Of a stretch of DNA of 64,000 nucleotides, positions 1-7,496 are shown piece after piece. Every line of letters starts with the position of its first letter. The stretch's first letter is position 1. The position numbers and the translations under genes are program-made. The DNA comes from DASRVA01 sp050732875 (GTDB lineage Bacteria > Gemmatimonadota > Gemmatimonadetes > JACCXV01 > JAHWKZ01): assembly GCA_050732875.1 (NCBI GenBank), contig JBOHRQ010000008.1, forward strand, positions 1-64,000. Direction: 5' to 3'. The notes under the pieces were generated by a model that worked only from the letters and a program-made list of their open reading frames with translations, was not told the origin of the DNA and did no database searches.

Positions 1-455
1 ACGTAGATGGTCTGATCGTTCGCCCACTTGTCGTGGACCTCGGCGGTCACCGGTCCCTGGAGGGGAGTGTCCACGAGATCGGGGAGCAGCACCGCATCGG
101 CGCCGGGCTCGACCACCAGCAGGCGCTTCCACCGCTTGAACTCGCCGATTCCCTCGGGGGTCGTGAAGGTGACCTCGAAGATGGGCTCCGGGCGCGTCGT
201 CTGGATCTTGCGCTCGAGCGATGCGCGGAGCACCGGCTCCACGCTCTCCCTGAGCGCGGGGTCGACCACCGCGATGATCGCGTTGTCGGAGCCGTAGGCC
301 GGCCCCCGGCCGCAGGCCGGGGCCAGGCCGAGCGTCAGCAGCAGGGCGGGAACGGCGAGGCGCAGTCGTGTTCCTTCGCGGCCCGAGGTGAATGTTTCAG
401 GCGATCGTCGGATGCTCGTGATCCCCAAGATACCACCTGCTCCAGGTCGGATCAT
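1..455 (-). CDS. DUF4837-like lipoprotein, C-terminus cut by window edge
   Basis: The minus-strand frame is open from about 455 to the window edge, so the C-terminus is missing. It shows a hydrophobic signal segment (RLRLAVPALLLTLGLAPAC) ending in a lipobox-like LAPAC, then AYGSDNAIIAVVDPALRESV and a GEFKRWKRLLVVEPGA stretch. These resemble DUF4837 lipoproteins, known mainly from Bacteroidota and related phyla; the family match is from memory. The start is uncertain: an in-frame ATG lies at 455 and a TTG at 428 with AGGTGG just upstream. It follows the trmL-like gene by about 22 bases on the same strand, so the two may be co-transcribed. Function is unknown. Confidence 0.6.
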   Translation of the reverse strand, partial: MIRPGAGGILGITSIRRSPETFTSGREGTRLRLAVPALLLTLGLAPACGRGPAYGSDNAIIAVVDPALRESVEPVLRASLERKIQTTRPEPIFEVTFTTPEGIGEFKRWKRLLVVEPGADAVLLPDLVDTPLQGPVTAEVHDKWANDQTIY

Positions 456-477
456 CCCCTCGGAAAGGCACCCCTGG

Positions 478-978
478 TCAGGAGAACGAAGCGCGGGCGG
501 AGCCCGGCCAGCCGGTCTGCCGGAGCGCCTCGTAGAGCACGATCCCGACCGCGATGGCGAGGTTGATCGAGCGGGCCCGTGGGTCCATTGGGATCGCCAG
601 ACAACGCTCGGGATGCGGGTCGGTGAGGTCGCCTGGCAGTCCCTGCGCCTCGGTGCCGAAGAACAGCCAGTCGCCGGGCCGGAAGGAAGCGTCGGCGTAG
701 GCGGTCGCGCCCCCGGTGGTGGCGTACCAGGAGCCATCCACGGGCGGATCGGTGGCCCGCAGGAACGCCGGCAGGTCGTCGTAGGCCGCCCAGGATAGAT
801 CCGGCCAGTAGTCCAGGCCCGCCCGCCGACGGCGCCGGTCATCGAGCGAGAATCCGAGCGGCCCGACCAGATGGAGCTCGGCGCGGGCGGCCACGCACAG
901 CCGTCCGATCGTACCCGTGTTCTGGGGGATCAGCGGCTCGACGAGAACCACGCGGAAGGTGGGTTCGGCCGATGCCAT
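478..978 (-). CDS. trmL: tRNA (cytidine/uridine-34 2'-O)-methyltransferase, TrmL-type SPOUT enzyme
   Basis: The 166-residue product has the SPOUT knot motifs of the TrmL/YibK group: an N-terminal LVEPLIPQNTGTIGR, a central FGTEAQGLP and a C-terminal SINLAIAVGIVLYEALRQTG. TrmL methylates the 2'-OH of the wobble nucleotide of certain tRNA-Leu species using S-adenosylmethionine in the cytoplasm. The length suits the family. The ATG at 978 was chosen because the family begins a few residues before FRVVLVEP; the frame extends upstream to 1077, but that extension is Arg-rich and unlike homologs. No strong Shine-Dalgarno sequence is visible before 978. Confidence 0.88.
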   Translation of the reverse strand: MASAEPTFRVVLVEPLIPQNTGTIGRLCVAARAELHLVGPLGFSLDDRRRRRAGLDYWPDLSWAAYDDLPAFLRATDPPVDGSWYATTGGATAYADASFRPGDWLFFGTEAQGLPGDLTDPHPERCLAIPMDPRARSINLAIAVGIVLYEALRQTGWPGSARASFS

Positions 979-1103
979 GAGCGTGGGCAATCTACGCCGA
1001 CGCGGTTCACCCCGTGGCAGCCCCGGTCCCAGGGCGGTGTTCGACCGGCGAGCCCTCTTCTCCGTACGCACAGCCATGCAACCGCACCGCCTCGAGAAGA
1101 GGG

Positions 1104-1127
1104 GTGCCAGCTCGCCGGCGCTGGCAC
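1104..1127. repeat. 8-bp inverted repeat in the leader of the cupredoxin gene
   Basis: GTGCCAGC (1104-1111) and GCTGGCAC (1120-1127) form a perfect 8-bp stem with an 8-base loop. It lies in the 249-base gap between the divergent trmL-like and cupredoxin genes, about 100 bases before the cupredoxin start. No T-run follows on either strand, so it is not an obvious intrinsic terminator. I found no match to a riboswitch class I know. Confidence 0.4.
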
Positions 1128-1227
1128 GAAATCGGGAGAGATCGCGCGTCTATGGCAGAGTGGACGTCGCGCCTCCCCCGGTGGGCAGGGTGCTCTCCGG
1201 CGGCGCGTCCTTTCAGGAGGTCCTGAC

Positions 1228-1770
1228 ATGCGAACCGCGCTCCTGCTCACGCTCGCCGCCGTCCTGGCGGCGTGTTCCGAACCTCAGCCGTCGCTCGTGT
1301 CGCCCGTCCAGGAAGGGAGTCTCGAAACCTCGGGCGCGGCGCTGAACGCCACGATGCGCTTCGGTCTGGCCCCGGGCAGCGTCGGAACCGACTTCGTTCC
1401 CCCGGCCACTCATGACCAATCCATCCACGCGTACGACAACGTGCGTCCCCAGACCGTCGTCATCGCCGTCGGCGGGAGCGTCACCTTCGAGATCTCGTTC
1501 GCGAACCACCAGGTCGCGATCTTCGAGCCGGGGACCCGACCCGAGGACATCGACGTCACCCAGACCGAGCCGATCCCCGCGGCCCCGTTCGCCCGCCGCA
1601 TCACCGACGACGACGGGCTCGTAGTCCGGGGACCCGACCAGCAGTTCACGGCCCTCATGTGGACCACCCCTGCCGGCACCTTCGACGAGCCGGGGAAATA
1701 TCTCGTGATCTGCACGACGTTCAACCACTTCGTGATCGCCAACATGTACGGCTGGGTCATCGTCCAGTAG
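1228..1770 (+). CDS. Cupredoxin-like secreted lipoprotein
   Basis: The 180-residue product begins MRTALLLTLAAVLAACSEP, a lipoprotein signal with lipobox LAAC, so it is probably anchored in the cell envelope. The C-terminal half has a cupredoxin pattern: a His in SFANHQVAIF, then ICTTFNHFVIANMYGW, which supplies Cys, His and Met in type-1 copper order. Cupredoxins carry single electrons or bind copper; the partner here is unknown. The ATG at 1228 is supported by AGGAGG at 1215-1220. The gene stands alone and diverges from the trmL-like gene. Confidence 0.72.
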   Translation: MRTALLLTLAAVLAACSEPQPSLVSPVQEGSLETSGAALNATMRFGLAPGSVGTDFVPPATHDQSIHAYDNVRPQTVVIAVGGSVTFEISFANHQVAIFEPGTRPEDIDVTQTEPIPAAPFARRITDDDGLVVRGPDQQFTALMWTTPAGTFDEPGKYLVICTTFNHFVIANMYGWVIVQ

Positions 1771-1826
1771 ATCGATGACGCCGGTCGGCGAACGACGGGG
1801 TCTTTCCCGGGAGCACCCTTCCGTGC

Positions 1827-1855
1827 TTGACAAAACCGGGCCTCGAAGCAATGCT
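1827..1855 (+). promoter_or_regulatory. Possible sigma-70 promoter before the SH3-repeat gene
   Basis: A perfect -35 hexamer TTGACA (1827-1832) is followed after 17 bases by AATGCT (1850-1855), a moderate -10. It lies about 60 bases upstream of the start at 1913. The assignment rests on the -35 and spacing only. Confidence 0.4.
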
Positions 1856-1912
1856 TGAAGTCCCCTCGGTGTCCCCATCCGCTCGACTACGAACCCGGCG
1901 ACGAAGGTCTGC

Positions 1913-2956
1913 ATGCGGGTCCTGCTACCGTCTTTTCTCGTTCTCGTCTGCGCCGCGGCGGCGGCCGCCGGGCGGGCGAACGATGGGCTGCGCCTTGCGG
2001 ACCGTCTCGAGGTGGTGGTGGAGGAGACCGTCCTCAAGTGGAGCGCGACGGGGCGGCTGCTCGGCCACCTGAACCGCGGCGCCGATCTCGAGCGGCTCGG
2101 CGGCCGGGGCGACTGGACGCGCGTCGGCGTCCGGGGCTGGATGTGGCGACCGTCCCTGGAAAGGAGCGGCGACGAATGGCGGGTCACGCCGGTCCGCGAG
2201 AACCTGAGGGCCGAGCCCAACGGCGCGATCCTCGGCACCCTCGAGCGGGGGGTGAGGGTGCGGCGCGTCGCCGGGAACGGGAGGTGGTTCGAGATCGAGA
2301 TGATCGGCTGGCTCCCCGACTCGGCCGTCCGCTCGACGGCGGCCGCGACGGAAGGCAGTTCCGAAGCGCCCGCCCCGCCAGAGACCTCCGATAACAGCGA
2401 GGGGAAGGGGGCGACCGAGGCCCGGCCCGAGCCGGCCACCGCTTCCCTCTCTCCGGCGAGCGGTCGCGGGACGGCGAGCCGCGTGGACGAGGAGATCGAC
2501 CTCCGCTCCGCTCCCGGAGGGACCGTCCTGACGCGCGTCCCCCCCGGCACCGTGCTGCGGGCCGTGGAGCGTCGAGGCGCCTGGACGCGCGTGCAGATCG
2601 AGGGCTGGGTACCGAGCGAAGCGGTGCGCACCGACGGGTCGACCGCATCCGGGCCCGAGGCGGTCGCGCTCGCGCCCGACCGGTTCGCCGGCCGCCGCGT
2701 CCAATGGACTCTGGAGCACGTGGCGCTACAGCGGGCGGAGGAGTGGCGCTCCGAGTTCGAGACCGGCGAGTGGTATGGCCTGGCGCGAGTTCCGGACCGC
2801 ACCGCCTACGTCTATCTTGTCATCCCGCCGGCGATGCTCGACGACTTCCGCGGCTTCTCCCCCTTCGAGACGATTCGCGTCGAGGGGAAGATCCGGACCG
2901 GCAAGAGCGAGCTCACCGGCAATCCCGTGCTGGAGGTCGCGCGGCTCCTGCCATGA
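1913..2956 (+). CDS. Secreted bacterial SH3-repeat protein
   Basis: The 347-residue product starts with a signal peptide (MRVLLPSFLVLVCAAAAAAG). It contains about three bacterial SH3-like units, each ending in a GW motif: DWTRVGVRGWMW near residue 70, WFEIEMIGWLP near 135, and WTRVQIEGWVPSEAV near 230. A Pro/Glu/Ala-rich linker separates units two and three. The last 90 residues (from about FAGRRVQWTLEHVALQ) form a separate beta-rich domain I do not recognise. Such SH3 repeats often bind peptidoglycan or protein ligands in the periplasm. The stop codon overlaps the next start (ATGA), so translation is probably coupled. Confidence 0.7.
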   Translation: MRVLLPSFLVLVCAAAAAAGRANDGLRLADRLEVVVEETVLKWSATGRLLGHLNRGADLERLGGRGDWTRVGVRGWMWRPSLERSGDEWRVTPVRENLRAEPNGAILGTLERGVRVRRVAGNGRWFEIEMIGWLPDSAVRSTAAATEGSSEAPAPPETSDNSEGKGATEARPEPATASLSPASGRGTASRVDEEIDLRSAPGGTVLTRVPPGTVLRAVERRGAWTRVQIEGWVPSEAVRTDGSTASGPEAVALAPDRFAGRRVQWTLEHVALQRAEEWRSEFETGEWYGLARVPDRTAYVYLVIPPAMLDDFRGFSPFETIRVEGKIRTGKSELTGNPVLEVARLLP

Positions 2957-3384
2957 GGGTCTGGGCGCGGCGCGGAGCGCACGTGCTGATCGTCCTGCCG
3001 CGCGGGAGCGAGATCCTGGAAGGTGTTCGCGAAGCGGCTCGCGAGGCGGCCATCGAGAGCGCCTCCTTCGTCGGCCTGGGGGCCGTCGAGCAGCTCCGGC
3101 TGGCCTGGTTCGACCGCTACGAGACGCGGTACCGGGAATCGACCCTGGAAGGGGTCTGGGAAATCGCCAGCCTGATCGGGAACGTTACCCGCTACGAGGG
3201 CGCGCCTCGCGTCCACGCCCATCTCGTGGCGTCCGACCGTTCCTGCCAGGTACGGGCCGGGCACCTGGCCGGAGGCGTGGTGGCGGTCACCTGCGAGATC
3301 ACGCTCACGCCGTTCGACGCGCCGCTCGAGCGCCGCTTTGACGACGCCTTCAATCTTCCCTTGATCGAACTGTCAAGGCGTTGA
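2953..3384 (+). CDS. PPC/DUF296-domain protein
   Basis: The 143-residue product matches the PPC (plants and prokaryotes conserved, DUF296) fold. It starts with HVLIVLPRGSEILEGV, followed by ESASFVGLGAVEQLRLAWFD and a core PRVHAHLVASDRSCQVRAGHL, where the conserved His residues lie. The C-terminus has the expected EITLTPFD strand. In plants the domain sits in AT-hook proteins; stand-alone bacterial versions are mostly uncharacterised. The start ATG overlaps the previous stop, and there is no signal peptide, so a cytoplasmic location is likely despite the secreted neighbour. Confidence 0.75.
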   Translation: MRVWARRGAHVLIVLPRGSEILEGVREAAREAAIESASFVGLGAVEQLRLAWFDRYETRYRESTLEGVWEIASLIGNVTRYEGAPRVHAHLVASDRSCQVRAGHLAGGVVAVTCEITLTPFDAPLERRFDDAFNLPLIELSRR

Positions 3385-3386
3385 AC

Positions 3387-3402
3387 GCCCTGCGGGCTTT
3401 TT
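3387..3402 (+). terminator. Weak intrinsic terminator after the PPC gene
   Basis: GCCC (3387-3390), loop TGC and GGGC (3394-3397) are followed by TTTTT (3398-3402), two bases after the stop. The stem is only 4 bp, so the call is tentative. It lies between convergent genes. Confidence 0.45.
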
Positions 3403-3412
3403 CGGCCTCCGC

Positions 3413-3910
3413 CTACCGCCAGGAGGTGCCGATCGCCGTCCGCGCTTCCCTCAGCGCCTCCGGCGCGCTCGGCGGCAGCACCCCGTAATCCCACTCGGAG
3501 ATCGTGATCGCCGCCTGGTCGGGCTCCTTCTGGAATATGATCACGTCCTTCGCGCGGACCATCCGCCATCCGGGAAGGCTGTCCTTGTAGAAGGCCGCCA
3601 CGCGGTCCCAGGAGTCGGGCGTGAAGGCCTGGACGCGGAACGTGGAGGAGGGGGTCCGGCTGAGCATCCAGACGGTCGCGCCGGGATACGGAGGGATTCC
3701 GGCCGCCGCCTCGGCGGCGGGCATCGGTTCGCCGTCCGGGGTTGGGGGCGCGAGCGTGTCGGGGTCCACCGCCGCAACGGTCGACGGCGGTGCGGGCGTC
3801 TCTTCGGACACGGAGCCGCCACGATCCCGGTCGCAGGCCATCAGGAAGGCCGGCAGAAGAACGGCGAGCAGGCCCGGAGCTAGAAGTCCTGGACGGTGAA
3901 CGAGGGCCAC
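3413..3910 (-). CDS. Hypothetical lipoprotein
   Basis: The 165-residue product has a lipoprotein signal (LLAPGLLAVLLPAFLMAC, lipobox LMAC), then a Pro/Ala/Thr-rich linker of about 40 residues and a compact domain beginning IPPYPGATVWMLSRTPSS. The IPPYPGA start and the following DSWDRVAAFYKDSLPGW resemble small envelope domains annotated only as hypothetical. The start overlaps the end of the upstream gene on the same strand by 31 bases, so the two are probably translated together. I cannot assign a function. Confidence 0.6.
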   Translation of the reverse strand: MALVHRPGLLAPGLLAVLLPAFLMACDRDRGGSVSEETPAPPSTVAAVDPDTLAPPTPDGEPMPAAEAAAGIPPYPGATVWMLSRTPSSTFRVQAFTPDSWDRVAAFYKDSLPGWRMVRAKDVIIFQKEPDQAAITISEWDYGVLPPSAPEALREARTAIGTSWR

Positions 3911-4794
3911 TTTTCGACGGTCTGGTCCACGAGCGACACGAACTGGCCGTCGGTCAGCCGGATCTCCCAGCGCTTCAGCTCACCGGTCTGCGGGTGCCAC
4001 GTGTAGAAGCTGACCCGATAGTCGTCGATACCGGCCCGCTGGACGCGGGGCGGGCTCACGGTGCCGCGCACGGTGTCGGGGATCTTCCCGTACAGGAGGG
4101 CATCTCCCTCATCGGCATCGAAGCGTCGCAGTCCCTGCGGGATCTCGTCGATCGAGCTGAGCACTCGAACGACGTTCAGCTCGGCGAACGTGATCGAATC
4201 CACGCTCGAGCGCGTGTAGCGGTAGTCGAAATTGTAGAATGCCTCGATCACGAAGCGGGCCAGCCCAAGCGCCTCGTCCGCCGAGGTCGGCTTGACGCGC
4301 TCGCGATCCAGCAGGGCGTTGAGGGCGTCGATGTAGCCGCGGTTCATGACGTGGTTGAACGCGCCCGGCTCCATCCGGTTGACGAGCGGCCAGGCGCGGT
4401 CGTTCTCGGTCACCACGAACAGCCCCTGATACAGATCGCCCTCGGTGGTGACGCTGTAGAGCGAAACGTCACCCACCGCCGGGTTCAGGATCCGGCCGAG
4501 GATGATGATTTCGTGGAAGAAGTCGTCCGGCGTGGGCTCGGGAAGCGCGATCCTCCCCGCGTCGTCCGGCGTGTTGTGGAGGAAGTCCCGCATCAGGCGC
4601 TCGTAATGCGGCCACCACAACGCGAAGGCGGCCTGCCGGACGAGCAGCGTCTCGGCGGCCGGGGTCACCGGTCGCACGTCCTGCGCCGCGGCCGGCGTAG
4701 CCAGAGCCGCGAGAACCAGGCAGAACAGGAGCAGACCGGGCGCACGGAGGCGAGGCCTGGCGTGGGGGATCCCGTACCGCATGAGACGATTCAA
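3880..4794 (-). CDS. Hypothetical secreted protein
   Basis: The 304-residue product has a signal peptide (RAPGLLLFCLVLAALATPAAAQ). The rest is soluble and rich in aromatic residues, with stretches such as ALWWPHYERLMRDFLHNTP, FVIEAFYNFDYRYTRSSVD and a C-terminal VSFYTWHPQTGELKRWEI. I do not recognise a family. It diverges from lysA across a 94-base gap, and its 3' end overlaps the following lipoprotein gene, so both products may act together in the envelope. Confidence 0.6.
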   Translation of the reverse strand: MNRLMRYGIPHARPRLRAPGLLLFCLVLAALATPAAAQDVRPVTPAAETLLVRQAAFALWWPHYERLMRDFLHNTPDDAGRIALPEPTPDDFFHEIIILGRILNPAVGDVSLYSVTTEGDLYQGLFVVTENDRAWPLVNRMEPGAFNHVMNRGYIDALNALLDRERVKPTSADEALGLARFVIEAFYNFDYRYTRSSVDSITFAELNVVRVLSSIDEIPQGLRRFDADEGDALLYGKIPDTVRGTVSPPRVQRAGIDDYRVSFYTWHPQTGELKRWEIRLTDGQFVSLVDQTVEKWPSFTVQDF

Positions 4795-4888
4795 TGTACG
4801 TGCGGGCGGTGGCCGGGGGCAACCGGCGGCGGGCGGGCCTAGAGGAGGCCGTTGCTCCGACCGGCGCCGGCCCTAACTTGGGCCCGCC

Positions 4889-6139
4889 GTGTCCTCTCCC
4901 TGGAGCTATCGCGAGGGTGATCTCGCCGCCGGCGGGATGCCGCTCGCGCACCTGGCCGACCGTCACGGCACGCCGCTTTACGTGTACCATCGCCCCACCA
5001 TCGCCGAGCGGGTCTCCCGGGTCCGCAGTGCCTTTCGCGACCATCCGACGCGTCTGTGCTACTCGGTCAAGGCGAACTCCAACCTGCGCCTGCTGAAGTG
5101 GCTGGCGCAGCTCGGGGTCGGCTTCGACGTGGTCTCCGGGGGCGAGCTCGAGCGGCTGGAGGCGGTCGGGGTACCTCCCTCCGAGGTCGTTTTCGCCGGC
5201 GTCGGCAAGACACCCGGGGAGCTGTCGCGAGCGGTCGGCGGGGGCCTCTGGATGATCAATCTCGAGTCCGTCGAGGAGGCCCGGCGCGTGGCGGAGCTCG
5301 CCCGCGGCCACGCTCGCCCCACACCGGTCAGCCTGCGTCTCAACCCTGACGTGGATGCACGCACGCATCGCCACATCACCACCGGCCGCAAGGTCGACAA
5401 GTTCGGCATCGCCATCGGGGAGTTCGAGCCGTTGATCGAGTGGCTCAGCGCCGACCCGCACGTGGAGGTGGTCGGGCTCCACATGCACATCGGAAGCCAG
5501 ATCACCGATCCGGAGCCCTATCGGGACGGCCTCCGGGTCCTTCTGGATTGCGGACGGACCGCGCGCTCGGCCGGCGCCCCGGTCCGTTGGATCAACGCCG
5601 GGGGCGGCTTCGGAATCTCGTACGACGGCGACCCGGTGCCGTCCGCCGAGGACTACGCCCGCGCGATTCTGCCCGGCGTGCAGGATTTCGGCGCGGAGCT
5701 CCTGCTGGAGCTCGGCCGCTATCTGGTCGGACCGGCCGGCTGCCTCCTGACCCGGGTCCTCTACCGGAAGGAGCGAAGCGGGCGGGCGCTCGTCGTGGTG
5801 GACGCCGGGATGAACGATCTCGTCCGTCCGGCCCTGTACGAGGCCAAGCATCGGATCTGGCCGTTGACGGAGCGGGACGGGAGCCGGCCTACCGACATCG
5901 CCGGACCGATCTGCGAGTCGACCGACTTCCTGGGACGCGATCGCCCCCTGCCGCCGCTCGAGCCCGGCGACCTGCTGGCGGTCCTCGACACGGGCGCCTA
6001 CGGGATGGCGATGGCCAGCCACTACAACACGCACCCGCGTGCCGCCGAGGTGTGGATCACGGAAGACGGCGTGGCCGAGACGATCCGTCGCCGCGAGACC
6101 GTCGACGACGTGCTGGCCATCGAGCGCGAAGCGCTCTGA
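4889..6139 (+). CDS. lysA: Diaminopimelate decarboxylase
   Basis: The 416-residue product decarboxylates meso-diaminopimelate to L-lysine, the last step of lysine synthesis, using PLP. YSVKANSN near residue 55 carries the PLP lysine. GGGFGISYDGDP supplies the phosphate-binding Gly-rich loop. GPICESTDFLGRD holds the conserved Cys and acidic residues, and DTGAYGMAMASHYN is the usual C-terminal signature. Length is typical. The start is a GTG at 4889, preferred because the frame directly upstream does not resemble the family. No other lysine genes are nearby. Confidence 0.93.
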   Translation: MSSPWSYREGDLAAGGMPLAHLADRHGTPLYVYHRPTIAERVSRVRSAFRDHPTRLCYSVKANSNLRLLKWLAQLGVGFDVVSGGELERLEAVGVPPSEVVFAGVGKTPGELSRAVGGGLWMINLESVEEARRVAELARGHARPTPVSLRLNPDVDARTHRHITTGRKVDKFGIAIGEFEPLIEWLSADPHVEVVGLHMHIGSQITDPEPYRDGLRVLLDCGRTARSAGAPVRWINAGGGFGISYDGDPVPSAEDYARAILPGVQDFGAELLLELGRYLVGPAGCLLTRVLYRKERSGRALVVVDAGMNDLVRPALYEAKHRIWPLTERDGSRPTDIAGPICESTDFLGRDRPLPPLEPGDLLAVLDTGAYGMAMASHYNTHPRAAEVWITEDGVAETIRRRETVDDVLAIEREAL

Positions 6140-6140
6140 G

Positions 6141-6166
6141 CCGGGCTCAGGGATCGGAGAGCCCGG
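6141..6166 (+). other. Hairpin just after lysA
   Basis: CCGGGCTC (6141-6148) pairs perfectly with GAGCCCGG (6159-6166) across a 10-base loop, two bases after the lysA stop. It could slow or end transcription, but it lacks the T-tract of a standard intrinsic terminator. Confidence 0.45.
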
Positions 6167-6324
6167 ACCGAGGGGAGGCCCGCGCCCTGCCCGCGAGTGC
6201 CACGAAACCCGGCGCGGGATACAATGGTAGTAGGAAGGCACGCTGATCTCGATGTCCGGCGAGCTGCCCGACCATCCTCGCCGCGGCCACGGCCGGCGCA
6301 TCCGCTTCGAATCGGAGGAACCCC

Positions 6325-7452
6325 ATGTCACGCATGTCGATGATCGTCCTGGCGGCCTCAGCCTGCCTCGCCTGGCCGAGCGTGGAGTTGGCGGCCCAGG
6401 AGCCGTCCGCGGCGGCCGAGCCGGCCCCCACCGCTGGAACCACCTCCGACGGGCCGTCAGGCTACGTCCTCTTCGTCGGGTTGGAGTCGGAGGACGCCGT
6501 GGCGATCGTCGACCCCGCGGCGGGCGAGGTCGTCAAGAAGATCCCGGTCGGCGTCTCGACCGAGGACATCGAAGGCGTCCACGCGCTGACTCTCGCGCCC
6601 GACGGGAAGTACTACTACCTCTCCATCGCCCATGGCTGGCCCTACGGATCGATCTGGAAGATGACGACCGCGAACGATAGCCTGGTCGCGCGGACGGACG
6701 TCGGCCTCTTTCCGGCCACGACGGCGATCACGCCGGACGGTATGTGGCTCTTTGTCGCCAACTACAACCTGCATGGCGACCCGCAGACCGACACCATTTC
6801 GGTGGTGCACACGCCGACGATGACGGAGGTCAAGCAGATCCCCGTCTGCACGAAGCCGCACGGCCTGGTCGCCTCCAACGACGGAACCACCGTGTACGTC
6901 TCCTGCACGCGGGACAACGTGCTGAAGAAGATCAGCCTGTCCACGCTCTCGGTCGTCGACTCGACAAGCACGCTGACCGAGGAGGACCGTGCCGAGGACA
7001 AAGTGTGCTATCCGGCCGGACTGGCGCTCTCGAAGGACGACGGCGAGCTCTACGTCGCGTGCCACAAGCACGCCGAAATCCGGGTCATGCCCACCGATCG
7101 GTTCGGCACCTTCACCAACGCCATCCCGGTGGGCGACGGTCCCTATCTCATCAAGGTGGATCCGGGCGGCGAGAGGCTGTATGTCCCCAACCGCGACAGC
7201 CAGTCGTTCTCGGTGATCGACCTGGCGAGCGAAATCGTCATTGCCACCAAGCCCTCGAGCGCAACGCATCCGCACACGTTCACGTTCGGTCCGGACGGGA
7301 CAGCGTTCCTGTCGATGGAGAGCCACGCCGTCGTGCCCGGCGCGATCGACGTGATCGACCCGGAGACGCTCGAAACGATCCGGTCGATCCCGGTCGGGCT
7401 GCAGGCCACCGGGGCCGGCGCGGTGGCCCTGCCGCCCTCGCACTTCGACTGA
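6325..7452 (+). CDS. Secreted YVTN-type beta-propeller protein
   Basis: The 375-residue product has a signal peptide (MSRMSMIVLAASACLAWPSVELAAQ). Repeated blades follow, for example GYVLFVGLESEDAVAIVDPA, MWLFVANYNL, TTVYVSCTRDNVLKKIS and RLYVPNRDSQSFSVIDLAS. Such propellers are secreted or periplasmic scaffolds, often of unknown ligand; some relatives are copper- or heme-enzyme-like. No catalytic residues stand out. GGAGG lies 5 to 9 bases before the ATG. A possible -10 (TACAAT, 6220-6225) lies upstream without a good -35. Confidence 0.75.
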   Translation: MSRMSMIVLAASACLAWPSVELAAQEPSAAAEPAPTAGTTSDGPSGYVLFVGLESEDAVAIVDPAAGEVVKKIPVGVSTEDIEGVHALTLAPDGKYYYLSIAHGWPYGSIWKMTTANDSLVARTDVGLFPATTAITPDGMWLFVANYNLHGDPQTDTISVVHTPTMTEVKQIPVCTKPHGLVASNDGTTVYVSCTRDNVLKKISLSTLSVVDSTSTLTEEDRAEDKVCYPAGLALSKDDGELYVACHKHAEIRVMPTDRFGTFTNAIPVGDGPYLIKVDPGGERLYVPNRDSQSFSVIDLASEIVIATKPSSATHPHTFTFGPDGTAFLSMESHAVVPGAIDVIDPETLETIRSIPVGLQATGAGAVALPPSHFD

Positions 7453-7496
7453 CCGCGCGGCAGCTCGGTTCGTCCAGCGTTGCCTCGACCCTGCGT

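Noticed and set aside
4469..6331. 620-codon minus-strand frame
   Set aside because: It covers lysA in antisense; lysA motifs are intact and this frame has none.
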